64,000 bases of DNA from Komagataeibacter oboediens (GTDB taxonomy: Bacteria; Pseudomonadota; Alphaproteobacteria; Acetobacterales; Acetobacteraceae): NCBI RefSeq assembly GCF_003207815.1, contig NZ_NKTX01000006.1:22531-86530 (forward strand), in the 5' to 3' direction. The notes beneath the pieces were generated by a model that saw only the letters and a program-made list of their open reading frames with translations, was not told the origin of the DNA and ran no database searches. Shown in pieces: positions 7,970 to 17,750 of the stretch. A program made the position numbers and the translations under genes. The first letter of the stretch is position 1, and each line of letters opens with the position of its first letter.

Positions 7970-9316
7970 TCAGTTCATGGGCAGGGATATGGGTGGGTGT
8001 TCGGGCGACAGCGTGCGCCGTATCCGTCCCACATCCGCAGTCGTTACGGCGGGTGCGTCATTTCCCCATGCCGCGCGGATGAAGGTGACGGTATCCGCCA
8101 CGGCCGCGTCATCCATGCTTGCCGCGAAACCGGGCATGACAAAGGCCGAAGGCGCCTGACGCGTTGCGCGCAGGACATTCCCCTCCAGCACGATACGGAT
8201 CAGGGAATCCGGCCTGGGGTCCATGACCACCGGGTTGCCCGCCAGTGGTGGGAAAGTGGTGGGATAGCCATGGCCATCGGTACGGTGACAGGCGGCGCAG
8301 CGATCGACATAGGACCGCGCGCCACGGGCGGACACGTTCCCGGCGCGCAGGGCATCGGTTGCCGTGGGATCATAGGTCCAGCCCTGCGCAACCTGGGTTG
8401 CCGTGGGGGACAGGGTTTTGAGGTAACGCGCGATCGCCAGCCGGTCCTCATCCGTCATGTGCTGCGTGCCATGGCCGATGGCATCCGTCATGCCGCCAAA
8501 GGCCGCGCCCAGCGGCATGCGCCCGGTGGCCAGGAAACGCACGATGTCATGTTCGTTCCACCGCCCCAGCCCGGTGCGGTTTTCGCCACGCAGGCTGACC
8601 GGACGCCAGCCATCCACCGCATCCCCGCCCGACAGGTACAATGGCCCGTCCGCCGCCGTCAGGGCCTTTTCCTGCATGGTCAGGGCGCGGGGCGTGTGAC
8701 AGGCACCGCAATGACCCGGCCCTTCGACCAGATAGCTGCCACGGGCCACCAGCGGGTCGGCAAAGGTGCGGCGGTCCATGTCGCGCCGCACGTCCTTCGG
8801 GTCGGGGGCATACAGGGTGCGCCAGATGGCAAGCGGCCAGCGCATGGACATCGGCCATGACATGCCATCCTGCACCACCCTGTGGGCAACGGGCTTCACG
8901 CCATCCATGAAATAGACATACAGCGCATGCACGTCCTCATCCGTCAGGCGCGCATAGGATGGATAGGGCATGGCCGGATACAGCGTCGCCCCGTCACGGC
9001 GGATGCCCTGGCGCAGGGCCCGACGGAACTCGGCTTCGGAATACTGGCCGATGCCGGTCTGCCGGTCGGGGGTGATGTTGGGGGCATACAGCGTGCCGGT
9101 CGGCAGGTTGAAGGCCAGCCCGCCGGCAAACGGCGCGCCGCCGGATGCCGTATGGCAGGCGGCACAATCGGAAGCGACGGCCATGTAGGCGCCGCGCGCC
9201 ACCACCGCATCGTGCTGCGCATCATCCTGCGCCCGTGCGGACCCAGCCCCCATTGTCGCCACCGCCAGCACGACTGCCAGCAGGGCACGCCACGTTCCCT
9301 TCGTCATGCCCCTCAT
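7970..9316 (-). CDS. Gluconate 2-dehydrogenase, triheme cytochrome c subunit
   Basis: A 448-aa periplasmic cytochrome with signal peptide (TWRALLAVVLAVATMGAGSARA). It has three CXXCH heme sites: CAACH at residues 51-55, CGACH in the middle domain and CAACH in the third. In this family it takes electrons from the flavin subunit and passes them to ubiquinone at the outer face of the inner membrane. The start overlaps the flavoprotein stop by four bases (ATGA). It is the last gene of the small-large-cytochrome operon. A second, related cytochrome is found at 45878-47260. Confidence 0.92.
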   Translation of the reverse strand: MRGMTKGTWRALLAVVLAVATMGAGSARAQDDAQHDAVVARGAYMAVASDCAACHTASGGAPFAGGLAFNLPTGTLYAPNITPDRQTGIGQYSEAEFRRALRQGIRRDGATLYPAMPYPSYARLTDEDVHALYVYFMDGVKPVAHRVVQDGMSWPMSMRWPLAIWRTLYAPDPKDVRRDMDRRTFADPLVARGSYLVEGPGHCGACHTPRALTMQEKALTAADGPLYLSGGDAVDGWRPVSLRGENRTGLGRWNEHDIVRFLATGRMPLGAAFGGMTDAIGHGTQHMTDEDRLAIARYLKTLSPTATQVAQGWTYDPTATDALRAGNVSARGARSYVDRCAACHRTDGHGYPTTFPPLAGNPVVMDPRPDSLIRIVLEGNVLRATRQAPSAFVMPGFAASMDDAAVADTVTFIRAAWGNDAPAVTTADVGRIRRTLSPEHPPISLPMN

Positions 9317-11100
9317 CCCGCCAGCGGCCCAGGACTGGCAAGATAGGTCGTGCGGATGTGGTGGGCCGCCCAGTACGCCAGTGCGGCGACCATGCCGGTC
9401 GGGTTGTATCCCGTTCCCTGCGGGAAGGCATTGGCCCCGATAACGAATACATTATGCACGTCCCACGACTGCAGGTAACGGTTGAGCGCACTGGTACCGG
9501 GATCACTACCCATGACCGCGCCACCACCCAGATGGGTGGTCTGGTACTGCCGGGTATCGAACGGCCTGCCGAATTCGCGCTTTGTCAGGTTGACGCGGCG
9601 CGCACCCATGGCCTTTGCTACATCGCCAATCCTGTCCACCACGTAGCGGTTCATGCGGATGTCGTTGTCTTTCCAGTCAAACGTCATGCGCAGCAGCGGC
9701 TGTCCGTACGCGTCCTTCCATGTCGGGTCCAGGTCGAGATACACATCGCGGTACGCCATGTTCGACCCATGGGCGTCAATGCGCAGGGAATGGCGGTATG
9801 TATCGATCATGCCCGCCTTCCACGCACTGCCCCAACGCGGCGTGCCCGGCGGTCCGCCGGAATGGGCGGCGGCAATGGCGCGCACCCCCGCCTGGTTCAC
9901 CCATACCGGCGATCCGCCCACGAACCCCAGCGGGCCGTGGTCGAAGTTTTCGCTATTGAAATCATCAAACGCGACGCCGCCGCCACCTGCACCGATATAC
10001 TGGTTCGTCTCGACACCCCGGTCGAGCCAGACAGTGCTGGTCGTCACGTTCTGGTAAACGAAATTACGGCCCACCACCCCTTCGTTGCGCACGGGGTCAT
10101 ACGGTCTGCCAATGCCCGACAGCAGCATGAGCCTGACATTATGGAACTGGAACGCGGTCAGGATGACCATTTCGGCAGGCTGGGTCACCACTTTCCCGTC
10201 GGGGTCGGTATAGGTCACCCCGGTCGCGCGCCTGCCATCCGCATCCAGTTCGACCTTCAGCACATGGCAGCCTGCGCGCAGGTCAAACAGCGGGTGCTGC
10301 CGCAGCACCGGCAGGATGTTCACGTTGGGGGATGCCTTGGAATACATGTAACAGGCATATCCGCTGCAATACCCGCAGAAATTACATGGTCCCATCTGCG
10401 CGCCATAGGGATTGACGTACTGGCGCGACGCATTGGCCGCCGGAAGGGAATAGGGGTGGAATCCCGCTTCTTCCGCCGCCTTGCGGAACAGATGGGCGGT
10501 ATAGACATCCTTCAGCGCGGGCAGCGGGAAATGGTCGGAACGCGAGGGAGAGAACACATTCCCCTTCCCCACCACCTTCCCGTTTATCATATAGGGTTCG
10601 CCCGACGTGCCGAATACCTTTTCGGCCTTGTCGAAAAAGGGTTCCAGTTCCTCATACGTGACGCCGTAATCCTGAAGGTTCATGCCTTCGGGGATGAAGC
10701 CGGCGCCATATTTCTCGATCACGCGCGAACGCATCCGCAGGTCATCGGGCGGGATGCGGAAATGCACGCCCGACCAGTGCAGGCCCGCGCCGCCCACGCC
10801 CTCACCGGGCAGGAAGGCCGCCATGCGACGATAGGGCAGCGCCGTCTGCTGGCTGTTATTGCGGATGGTGACGGTGTTCTTCGACAGGTCCTGGAACAGT
10901 TTATAGCGGAAATTGGCCTCCAGCTCGTCAATCGACGCGGGATAGGCCCCCTCCGACGCGGTGCTGCGGTCGGGGCCACGCTCCAGCATGACAACCGAGC
11001 GTCCGGCTTCCGTCATTTCCTTGGCCATGATCGACCCGGCCCAGCCGCCGCCGACGATCACCACGTCAACCGGCTTCAGCCTGCGTGCATCGTCGCTCAT
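9313..11100 (-). CDS. Gluconate 2-dehydrogenase, FAD-containing large subunit (GMC family)
   Basis: A 595-aa GMC oxidoreductase. The FAD-binding motif VVIVGGGWAGSIMAKEM is at the N-terminus with the ribose-binding Glu in LERG. A Cys cluster GPCNFCGYCSGYAC lies mid-protein; related enzymes hold an Fe-S cluster there. The C-terminus has the likely catalytic His in TTHLGGGAVMG and Asn in GTGYNPTGM. It has no signal peptide, and the small subunit with its twin-arginine leader probably carries it across. Together the subunits oxidise D-gluconate to 2-ketogluconate in the periplasm. 2-Ketogluconate dehydrogenase has similar subunits, so the exact substrate is inferred. Confidence 0.88.
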   Translation of the reverse strand: MSDDARRLKPVDVVIVGGGWAGSIMAKEMTEAGRSVVMLERGPDRSTASEGAYPASIDELEANFRYKLFQDLSKNTVTIRNNSQQTALPYRRMAAFLPGEGVGGAGLHWSGVHFRIPPDDLRMRSRVIEKYGAGFIPEGMNLQDYGVTYEELEPFFDKAEKVFGTSGEPYMINGKVVGKGNVFSPSRSDHFPLPALKDVYTAHLFRKAAEEAGFHPYSLPAANASRQYVNPYGAQMGPCNFCGYCSGYACYMYSKASPNVNILPVLRQHPLFDLRAGCHVLKVELDADGRRATGVTYTDPDGKVVTQPAEMVILTAFQFHNVRLMLLSGIGRPYDPVRNEGVVGRNFVYQNVTTSTVWLDRGVETNQYIGAGGGGVAFDDFNSENFDHGPLGFVGGSPVWVNQAGVRAIAAAHSGGPPGTPRWGSAWKAGMIDTYRHSLRIDAHGSNMAYRDVYLDLDPTWKDAYGQPLLRMTFDWKDNDIRMNRYVVDRIGDVAKAMGARRVNLTKREFGRPFDTRQYQTTHLGGGAVMGSDPGTSALNRYLQSWDVHNVFVIGANAFPQGTGYNPTGMVAALAYWAAHHIRTTYLASPGPLAG

Positions 11101-11792
11101 GCTGTTTCCCCCGATATGGACACACTGCCCAGCGGGTAATGCGCGCCGTAACGGTCCACCCAGTCCATGAAATCCGCCCGCGCACCGGGAAAACCCAGCA
11201 TGGTCCAGCCACCAAGGCCGGTATTGCCGCCATGCACGGGGTCCGAAAACGCCCCTTCCATTACATTGGCCAGCAACTGGTCAAAAAACACACTGGATGG
11301 AATATCGCCAAAAACCAGCCTGTTGTTCTCGGCCCCACGCAGCAGGTCGTCCTGCAACGCGGGCGCAAGGTCGGCAAACGGCCTGCCGTGACGGGTGGCG
11401 GCGTGTGCATTCATGCCTGCGATACCGCGCCGGTACAGATCACGCGGGGCATAGGGCAGCTGGTAGCCAAGGTTATCCGGCCCCTGCACGAACGGGGCCA
11501 GCATGTACCATTGCGCCCCGAAGGCGTAGGGGGTGTCCATCTGCATGTCGATGAAGCGGGGCACGTCCAGCGCCCGCGCGCCGGGACCGTTTTCATCGGC
11601 CGGGATCAGGCGGTCACACGCGGCGATCAGGAACGCCCATTCGGCGGACGTGAAAAAACGCGGGACATAGGGCGCAGGCGGACGCGATCGCGCCGGGTGG
11701 GATGCAAGGGATGTACCACATGCGGCAATTCCCGCCAGTCCCCGCATGAACTGCCGCCGCGACGAAATGAACCGTAAACCACCAATACCCAA
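11097..11792 (-). CDS. Gluconate 2-dehydrogenase, small (gamma) subunit, Tat-exported
   Basis: A 231-aa subunit-3 protein with a twin-arginine leader (SSRRQFMRGLAGIAACG). The body matches the gluconate dehydrogenase gamma-subunit family (FFTSAEWAFLIAACDRLIPAD near the start). The start is a TTG at 11790-11792 with a TAGG site seven bases upstream; no better ATG precedes the Tat motif. It is the first gene of the operon, and its stop overlaps the large-subunit start by four bases. It is required in the family for assembly and export of the flavoprotein. Confidence 0.88.
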   Translation of the reverse strand: MGIGGLRFISSRRQFMRGLAGIAACGTSLASHPARSRPPAPYVPRFFTSAEWAFLIAACDRLIPADENGPGARALDVPRFIDMQMDTPYAFGAQWYMLAPFVQGPDNLGYQLPYAPRDLYRRGIAGMNAHAATRHGRPFADLAPALQDDLLRGAENNRLVFGDIPSSVFFDQLLANVMEGAFSDPVHGGNTGLGGWTMLGFPGARADFMDWVDRYGAHYPLGSVSISGETA

Positions 11793-12162
11793 AAATGCCT
11801 ACCCGCTATGCCATGTCATTCCTGATCCGAACGCTCACTATATCCGTGAGGTCCGGATAAATGCCTAGACCATTTTTTCGACATTTTTATTAATGCAAGA
11901 AAATATGATCATGAAAAAACGGCCTATAGATAAACTTTTCCAGAGCCAGCCCCTTTTTCGACAGATCGTTTCAACATGTTGCGGATAATGGACAGGTTTC
12001 TGGTTTGGCCTGTTTCTCAAGGCGTCCGGAAACGCCACCATGCTGGCAACCAAGGGGCCACCCGGAAACTTCCGCCCTGTTTATTCAGAAGGTTATTCTG
12101 GAACATGCCCCCATCGCGGTCGCACCCTTGACCGGTCACGGGACGCACCCTATCCCCCCGGC
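11793..12162. other. Divergent intergenic region, gluconate dehydrogenase / cobD
   Basis: 370 bases hold the promoters for both directions. The left half (11860-11940) is AT-rich, with runs of T and A. The right half is GC-rich and could encode a few short frames, none with a ribosome site or recognisable product. I looked for a cobalamin riboswitch and did not find a B12 box. Confidence 0.5.
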
Positions 12163-13182
12163 ATGCGCATTCGCCTTTTCATCCCCGGAAGCCTTGGCAC
12201 CGCCTGCATCGCATCGGTTACGGACATGGCCGTGGGCTACCCGCAGGCTCTTGTGCGCCGGATCGGGCATCCGGTCATGTGGATCGGGGGGCTGATCGGC
12301 ACGCTGGACAGGCGGCTCAATACTAAAGATGCCACCCCGGCACGGCGCAGGGCCAATGGCTGTCTGGCAGCCATGGTGATTGTCTCGGTGCCGACGGCAG
12401 CAGCAGTGCTGGTAAATCGCACCATCCGCCGTATCCTGCCCCGATGGCTGGCGCTGCCACTGACGGCGGTGCTGGCCAGTTCCCTTGTCGCCCAGCGTTC
12501 CCTGCACGACCATGTCAAGGCCGTGGCGGTCGCCTCACAGGACAGCCTACCCGCCGCCCGGCGTGCGGTCTCCCATATTGTCGGTCGTGATCCAGAACTG
12601 TTGGATGAAGCCGCCGTGCTGAGGGCCGCGACCGAGACACTGGCCGAAAATTTTTCCGATGGCATTGTCGCCCCGCTGCTGTGGATGGCGGCAGGTGGCC
12701 TGCCGGGGGCCGTTTTCTATAAATCGGTCAACACGGCAGACAGCATGATCGGCCATCGCACGCCCCGGCATGAAGCCTTTGGCTATGTCGCGGCAAAACT
12801 GGATGATCTGGTCAATCTGCCTGCGTCCCGCCTGTCCGCGCTATGGATTATCCTTGCCGCCCTGACCATGCGGGGCATGGGCGCGCGTGCCGCCCTGCGC
12901 ATCGTGCTGCGCGACGCCCGCCAGCACCGATCCCCCAACGCGGGCTGGCCCGAGGCCGCCATGGCGGGTGCGCTGGGCATACGTCTGTCCGGCCCACGAT
13001 CCTATGATGGCGTCAGCGTGGCGGAACCGTGGGTGGGCGATGGCCGGTCCGACCTGCGACCTGAAGACCTGTATCGCGCCCTGGCGCTGTACCGTCGCGC
13101 CTGTCTGATCCAGACGCTGGCGGGATGCCTGGCCGCTGGCATGCTGACCCGCAAGCTACGGACTGTTCACAGGACACCCTGA
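12163..13182 (+). CDS. cobD: Adenosylcobinamide-phosphate synthase CobD/CbiB
   Basis: A 339-aa membrane protein that joins aminopropanol (or its phosphate) to adenosylcobyric acid. Family marks are HPVMWIGGLIGTLDRRLN near the N-terminus, ATETLAENFSDGIVAPLLW, FYKSVNTADSMIGHRTPRHEAFG, KLDDLVNLPASRL, and APNAGWPEAAMAG-like text read here as SPNAGWPEAAMAGALGI. Several hydrophobic helices are visible. The start at 12163 gives the usual family length. The stop codon lies inside a dispersed repeat element. It is transcribed away from cobQ. Confidence 0.93.
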   Translation: MRIRLFIPGSLGTACIASVTDMAVGYPQALVRRIGHPVMWIGGLIGTLDRRLNTKDATPARRRANGCLAAMVIVSVPTAAAVLVNRTIRRILPRWLALPLTAVLASSLVAQRSLHDHVKAVAVASQDSLPAARRAVSHIVGRDPELLDEAAVLRAATETLAENFSDGIVAPLLWMAAGGLPGAVFYKSVNTADSMIGHRTPRHEAFGYVAAKLDDLVNLPASRLSALWIILAALTMRGMGARAALRIVLRDARQHRSPNAGWPEAAMAGALGIRLSGPRSYDGVSVAEPWVGDGRSDLRPEDLYRALALYRRACLIQTLAGCLAAGMLTRKLRTVHRTP

Positions 13183-13275
13183 AAACAGAAGAACGTTTCT
13201 GGTGAAGCTTTTTTCAGGACGCTTCGGGAAAATGCCGGCCGCCTGCCGGAAGGCGACATCCGGACACTTTCTTAT
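13176..13275 (+). repeat. Dispersed intergenic repeat, copy B
   Basis: The element begins ACCCTGAAAA, continues with TTTCTGGTGAAGCTTTTTTC, a CGCTTCGGGAAAATGCC block and a GGCGACATCCGGACACTTTC block, and ends in TTATT. It aligns over its whole length with copy D at 45495-45600 and partly with copies C and E. It sits between the convergent cobD and cobQ genes and overlaps the last codons of cobD. Confidence 0.7.
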
Positions 13276-13276
13276 T

Positions 13277-14776
13277 CTAGCGGGACAACGTCGCATCGAT
13301 CTCGCGCTGCCTGCTGACGGGACGGGCCAGTTCCAGCAGGCTGTCGATATCCAGATGCGTTTCCAGATGATCGGCCAGCGCATCGAGCGCTGCATCCACC
13401 GTCGCGTCATGGTCATGCCCGTGTGAGCGTGCCCCAAGCCGCGCCAGCACTGCCGCCCGCGTCCCGCCATCAGCCAGCAGCCCGTGGACATAGGTGCCCC
13501 ACACCCGGCCCGACGGGCTGACCGCGCCATCATACCGCCCGCCCAGATCAGTCAGGGGGCGGGCGTCATTATCGGGACCGGCAGTCCGGCCGATATGCAT
13601 TTCGTATCCGCGCAGGCCCACGCCTTCGGGCAGCAGACGACCCGTTACCTCTTCCAGCCGCTTGCTGCCTTCCAGCACGGTGGCAACATCCAGCAGGCCA
13701 AGGCCGTCCACCGTGCAGGCCGCCCCCTCGATCCCCATCGGGTCGGCAATGCTGCGTCCCAGCATCTGATAGCCGCCGCATATGCCCATGACATGGCCAC
13801 CACGACGGACATGGGCATGGATGTCGATATCCCACCCCTCGTCACGCAGCACCGCAAGATCGGCGATGGTCGCCTTCGCACCGGGCAGGATCACAAGGTC
13901 GCATGGCGGCAGGACCTGCCCGCGCGGCACCATGGTCAGGCAGACCCCGTCTTCCGATGCAAGCGGGTCCAGATCATCAAAATTGGCGATCATGGGCAGG
14001 CAGGGCACCGCAATGCGCAGCCCCTGTGTCCCGCCCCGGCCGCCGGGATGCAGGTCGGCGGCATCTTCCGCCGGCAGGTCACGCACGCGGTCAAGGAAGG
14101 GCACCAGCCCCACGGGCCGCCAGCCGGTCATACGCGCGATTGCCGCCATGCCCGCATCAAACAGGGACGGATCGCCCCGCATGCGGTTGACGATAAATCC
14201 CTTTATGCGCCGCGCGTCCGCATCCACCACCACCGCCTGCGTGCCCACAAGGCTGGCGATCACGCCGCCACGATCGATATCGCCCACCAGCACGACATTG
14301 ACATCCGCTGCCTGCGCAAACCCCATGTTGGCAATATCATCGGCCCGCAGATTGACCTCGGACGCTGACCCGGCACCTTCGACCAGCACGATGTCCGCCT
14401 GATCGGCAAGGGCGTGGAAACTGTCCAGCACCTCGGGCATCAGGCCGCGCTTGAAGGACTGGAAATCCTTTGCCCGCACCTGCCCGCGCATGCGCCCACG
14501 CACCACCAGCTGCGATCCGGTCATGCCCTGTGGCTTGAGCAGCACGGGGTTCATGTCCACCGATAGCGCCGCCCCGCAGGCACGGGCCTGCAGCGCCTGC
14601 GCGCGCCCGATTTCGCCACCATCCGCCGTTACCGCCGCGTTGTTGGACATGTTCTGCGGCTTGAACGGGCGTACGCGCAGGCCACGGCGCGTCAGGGCGC
14701 GGGCGATTCCTGCCACCAGCACCGACTTGCCCACGCTGGACCCCGTGCCCTGGAACATGAGCGCGCGGGCCGCCAT
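13277..14776 (-). CDS. cobQ: Cobyric acid synthase CobQ
   Basis: A 499-aa glutamine-dependent amidotransferase that amidates four side chains of adenosylcobyrinic acid a,c-diamide. The N-terminal synthetase domain has the P-loop-like [26 protein letters not shown] and the [13 protein letters not shown] block. The C-terminal class I glutaminase domain has its Cys in [10 protein letters not shown] and its His in GTYVHGLL. Its start overlaps the cobO stop by one base (TGATG), so translation is coupled. It is the third gene of the minus-strand unit cobP-cobO-cobQ. Confidence 0.95.
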   Translation of the reverse strand: MAARALMFQGTGSSVGKSVLVAGIARALTRRGLRVRPFKPQNMSNNAAVTADGGEIGRAQALQARACGAALSVDMNPVLLKPQGMTGSQLVVRGRMRGQVRAKDFQSFKRGLMPEVLDSFHALADQADIVLVEGAGSASEVNLRADDIANMGFAQAADVNVVLVGDIDRGGVIASLVGTQAVVVDADARRIKGFIVNRMRGDPSLFDAGMAAIARMTGWRPVGLVPFLDRVRDLPAEDAADLHPGGRGGTQGLRIAVPCLPMIANFDDLDPLASEDGVCLTMVPRGQVLPPCDLVILPGAKATIADLAVLRDEGWDIDIHAHVRRGGHVMGICGGYQMLGRSIADPMGIEGAACTVDGLGLLDVATVLEGSKRLEEVTGRLLPEGVGLRGYEMHIGRTAGPDNDARPLTDLGGRYDGAVSPSGRVWGTYVHGLLADGGTRAAVLARLGARSHGHDHDATVDAALDALADHLETHLDIDSLLELARPVSRQREIDATLSR

Positions 14777-15384
14777 CAGAATTCGATCCCCGCCTGCGCC
14801 TTCACGCCCTTTTTGAAATGATGGGCGACCTGCGTCATCTCGGTCACGAGATCGGCGGCCTCGATCATGGCGGGACGGGCGTTGCGTCCCGTCACGACGA
14901 CATGCTGCATGGCGGGACGGGCCGCGATATCGGCCAGCACATCATCAACCGGCAGGTAGTCGTAGCGCAGCGCGATATTGAGTTCGTCCAGGATCACCAT
15001 CGCCACGTCCACGCGCTTCAGCGCGGCACGCGCCTGATCCCATGCCGCGCGGCAGTTGGCGATGTCACGGGTGCGGTCCTGTGTATTCCATGTAAAGCCT
15101 TCGCCCAGCGCATGCCATTCCACCTGATCGCCAAAGCGTTCCAGCGCCTTGCGTTCCCCCGTGTTCCACGCCCCCTTGATAAACTGGATCACCACGATGC
15201 GCCCGCCATGGGCCAGCGTGCGCAGCGCCATGCCAAAGGCAGCGGTGGACTTGCCCTTGCCCGCGCCAGTATGGACCGCCAGCAGGCCCTTCTCGATGGA
15301 TTTGCTGCTGACTTCCCTGTCCTGCACCTGCTTGCGTTTGGCCATTTTTTCACGGTGGCGGATTTCTTCGGGGGTAAGGGTCAT
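14776..15384 (-). CDS. cobO: Cob(I)yrinic acid a,c-diamide adenosyltransferase CobO
   Basis: A 202-aa ATP:corrinoid adenosyltransferase of the CobO/BtuR/CobA family. It moves the adenosyl group of ATP to cob(I)alamin precursors in the cytosol. It shows the family P-loop [27 protein letters not shown], the [10 protein letters not shown] block, [15 protein letters not shown] and [21 protein letters not shown]. The length is normal. Its start overlaps the cobP stop by four bases and its stop overlaps the cobQ start by one. Confidence 0.95.
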   Translation of the reverse strand: MTLTPEEIRHREKMAKRKQVQDREVSSKSIEKGLLAVHTGAGKGKSTAAFGMALRTLAHGGRIVVIQFIKGAWNTGERKALERFGDQVEWHALGEGFTWNTQDRTRDIANCRAAWDQARAALKRVDVAMVILDELNIALRYDYLPVDDVLADIAARPAMQHVVVTGRNARPAMIEAADLVTEMTQVAHHFKKGVKAQAGIEF

Positions 15385-15920
15385 TTCATCTCCATCGGCA
15401 GGCCAGCCACCACAAAAACAACACGCGCGACATCCCGCGCCACGGACTGGTGCAGCCAGCCTGCCTCATCACGGAAGCGGCGCGCCAGTGCATTATCGGG
15501 CACGATCCCCTGCCCGACCTCGTTCGACACCAGCACGGTCGGGCCCGCGCGGCGGCCAAGGGCTGCCAGCAGCGCCTGCGTGGCGCCCGCAATATCGTGT
15601 TCGCCCAGCATGAGGTTGGTCAGCCACAGCGTCAGGCAGTCCACCAGGACGGGCGATGTCCCCGCCCCGTCAAGGGCGGCCGGCAGGTCCAGCGGTTCTT
15701 CCACCGTATGCCATCCCGCCCCCCGCCGGGCACGGTGATGGGCCACGCGCTGCGCCATTTCCCCGTCATGGGGCCGACAGGTGGCAAGATAGGTCCATGG
15801 CGCGGGCCATTGGGGGAACAGGCCTTCGGCAAAGCGGCTCTTGCCCGACCGCGCGCCCCCCAGCACGAAAATGCAGCCCTGCATGCCGGACATCGTATCC
15901 TGTTGGCCCGCCGCCTTCAT
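15381..15920 (-). CDS. cobP: Adenosylcobinamide kinase / cobinamide-phosphate guanylyltransferase CobP (CobU)
   Basis: A 179-aa bifunctional enzyme that phosphorylates adenosylcobinamide and then adds GMP. It carries the P-loop GGARSGKSRFAEGL, the TYLATCRPHDGEMAQRV block, WHTVEEPLDL, LVDCLTLWLTNL and VSNEVGQGIVPDNALARRF, all typical of CobU/CobP. The start at 15920 (MKAAGQQ) is chosen because GGAGGATAAA precedes it; the frame stays open much further upstream, but that would run across the divergent cobT start. It is the first gene of cobP-cobO-cobQ. Confidence 0.93.
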   Translation of the reverse strand: MKAAGQQDTMSGMQGCIFVLGGARSGKSRFAEGLFPQWPAPWTYLATCRPHDGEMAQRVAHHRARRGAGWHTVEEPLDLPAALDGAGTSPVLVDCLTLWLTNLMLGEHDIAGATQALLAALGRRAGPTVLVSNEVGQGIVPDNALARRFRDEAGWLHQSVARDVARVVFVVAGLPMEMK

Positions 15921-15972
15921 TTTATCCTCCGCCATCTTGCATCCGGGCGCATAAGACCACACAACGCTGCGC

Positions 15973-17001
15973 ATGCCATCCCGTCTTTCCTTCCCACGCG
16001 ACATGGCCGCGCTACGCCAGTTGTGCCGTGATCTTCCCCCGCCCGACATGACGGCGGATGCCGCCATTGCCGACCATGACAGCCAGCTGACCAAACCACC
16101 CGGCAGTCTGGGGCGGCTGGAGGAACTGGCCCGCTGGGCCGGACGGTGGCAGCATACCGACCGCCCCCGCGCCGAACGGGTGGATATCATTGTTTTTGCG
16201 GGCAATCACGGCGTCACCGCGCAGGGTGTGACACCATGGCCCGTCGATGTCACGCGCCAGATGGTCGAGAATTTCCGCAATGGCGGCGCGGCCATAAACC
16301 AGATCGCCCGCGTCAGCGCCGCACGCCTGCATGTGGTGGACGTCGAAGCCCTGCGCCCCACCGCCGACATGACCCGTACCCCGGCCATGGATGAGCCGAC
16401 ATTCCTGCGCGCGCTGACCACCGGCATGCAGGCCGTGCGGACGGATACGGACCTGCTGTGCCTTGGTGAGATGGGGATTGGCAATTCAACCGCCGCCTCT
16501 GCCGTGTGTGCCGCCCTGTTCGGGGGCGGCGGCGCGAAATGGGCCGGGCGTGGCACCGGACTGGATGATGCGGGGGTACGGCACAAGGCCGCAGTGATCG
16601 ACCGCGCGCTTGCCTGCCACGACGGCCACCTGTCCGATCCACTGGCCATACTGCGCCATCTTGGCGGACATGAACTGGCGGCGATCATGGGGGCGGTCAT
16701 CGCCGCGCGGTACAGGAACATTCCCGTGCTGCTGGACGGGTTCATCTGCACGGCAGCGGCGGCCCCGCTGGCGCTGCTGCACCCCAGCGGGCTGGCGCAT
16801 ACCCGACTGTCCCACTGTTCGGCCGAAGGTGGGCATGCCCATCTGGCAGTGGCGCTGGGGCTGTCGCCACTGCTGGACCTTGGGCTGCGGCTGGGTGAAG
16901 GGTCCGGCGCGGGGCTGGCCATTCCCCTTGTCCGCTCCGCCATTGCCTGCCTGTGCGGCATGGCGACCTTCGCGCAGGCCCGGGTCAGCGAAAAGGAATG
17001 A
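15973..17001 (+). CDS. cobT: Nicotinate-nucleotide--dimethylbenzimidazole phosphoribosyltransferase CobT
   Basis: A 342-aa cytosolic enzyme that makes alpha-ribazole phosphate for the lower ligand of cobalamin. Seen: [17 protein letters not shown] near residue 40, [55 protein letters not shown] and [21 protein letters not shown]. All are family blocks and the length is standard. It starts 52 bases from the divergent cobP gene, so a shared control region lies between them. Its stop overlaps the cobV start. Confidence 0.95.
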   Translation: MPSRLSFPRDMAALRQLCRDLPPPDMTADAAIADHDSQLTKPPGSLGRLEELARWAGRWQHTDRPRAERVDIIVFAGNHGVTAQGVTPWPVDVTRQMVENFRNGGAAINQIARVSAARLHVVDVEALRPTADMTRTPAMDEPTFLRALTTGMQAVRTDTDLLCLGEMGIGNSTAASAVCAALFGGGGAKWAGRGTGLDDAGVRHKAAVIDRALACHDGHLSDPLAILRHLGGHELAAIMGAVIAARYRNIPVLLDGFICTAAAAPLALLHPSGLAHTRLSHCSAEGGHAHLAVALGLSPLLDLGLRLGEGSGAGLAIPLVRSAIACLCGMATFAQARVSEKE

Positions 17002-17750
17002 GCACCATGGGCCGTCTGCGTGCCGACCTTGTCTGCGGGCTGGGGCTGCTGACCCGCCTGCCGGTAGGGTGGCTGGCGCGTGACGGCCTGCCTTACTCCA
17101 TGACGCGCAGCATATGGTGCTGGCCCCTGATCGGCGGTGGCCTGGGAGCTGGTGCCGGACTGCTTTATGCCGGGCTGCGGTGGCTTGGCATCGCCGCACT
17201 GCCGGCTGCGGGATGGAGTACCGGCATGTTGCTGCTGGCCTGCGGCGGGCTGCATGAAGACGGGCTGGCGGACATGGCCGATGGCTGCGGAGGGGGACGG
17301 GACAAGGCCCGCAAACTGGAGATCATGCGCGACAGCCGTGTGGGCAGTTATGGCGTCATGGCGGTGGTGATCGCGCTGCTGGTACGGGTGACGGCGCTGG
17401 CGGCCATGCAGGGGCATATGGCCTTGACCGTCATGCCCGTGGCGGGTGCGCTGGCGCGTGCGGCCATGACGGTGGTGCTGTGGCGCCTGCCGCCCGCGCG
17501 CACCGACGGGCTGGCCAGTTCCATGACGCGCCTGCCGGGTTACGCGCTGGCGGCCTGCATGGCCCTGGCGGCCGGAAGCGCCGTCGTGCTGCTGCCCCTG
17601 CCGCGTGCGGCCCTTGCCTGTGGCGTGTCGGTCATGGCAGCGGCCGTCATGTGCCGGTTCGCGCGACAGCAGATTGGCGGCCAAACCGGAGACGTTCTTG
17701 GTGCAACGGCAGTTGTGACGGAATGTGCTGTTCTGGCTGCCCTGACCTGA
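16998..17750 (+). CDS. cobV: Adenosylcobinamide-GDP ribazoletransferase CobV (CobS)
   Basis: A 250-aa membrane enzyme that joins adenosylcobinamide-GDP to alpha-ribazole (phosphate), the closing step of cobalamin assembly. The N-terminus [26 protein letters not shown] with its acidic metal-binding residues, [17 protein letters not shown] and a chain of hydrophobic helices fit the CobS family. The ATG at 16998 overlaps the cobT stop (ATGA); a second ATG at 17007 has a similar ribosome site. The 3' end overlaps the opposite gene cobC by 104 bases. Confidence 0.93.
   Translation: MSTMGRLRADLVCGLGLLTRLPVGWLARDGLPYSMTRSIWCWPLIGGGLGAGAGLLYAGLRWLGIAALPAAGWSTGMLLLACGGLHEDGLADMADGCGGGRDKARKLEIMRDSRVGSYGVMAVVIALLVRVTALAAMQGHMALTVMPVAGALARAAMTVVLWRLPPARTDGLASSMTRLPGYALAACMALAAGSAVVLLPLPRAALACGVSVMAAAVMCRFARQQIGGQTGDVLGATAVVTECAVLAALT

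Noticed and set aside
9145..11139. 664-codon plus-strand frame
   Set aside because: It lies antisense over the gluconate dehydrogenase large subunit; its composition is that of a shadow of a GC-rich gene.
11940..12162. Cobalamin riboswitch in front of cobD
   Set aside because: The position is right and GC-rich stems exist, but no B12 box or conserved junction sequence could be read.
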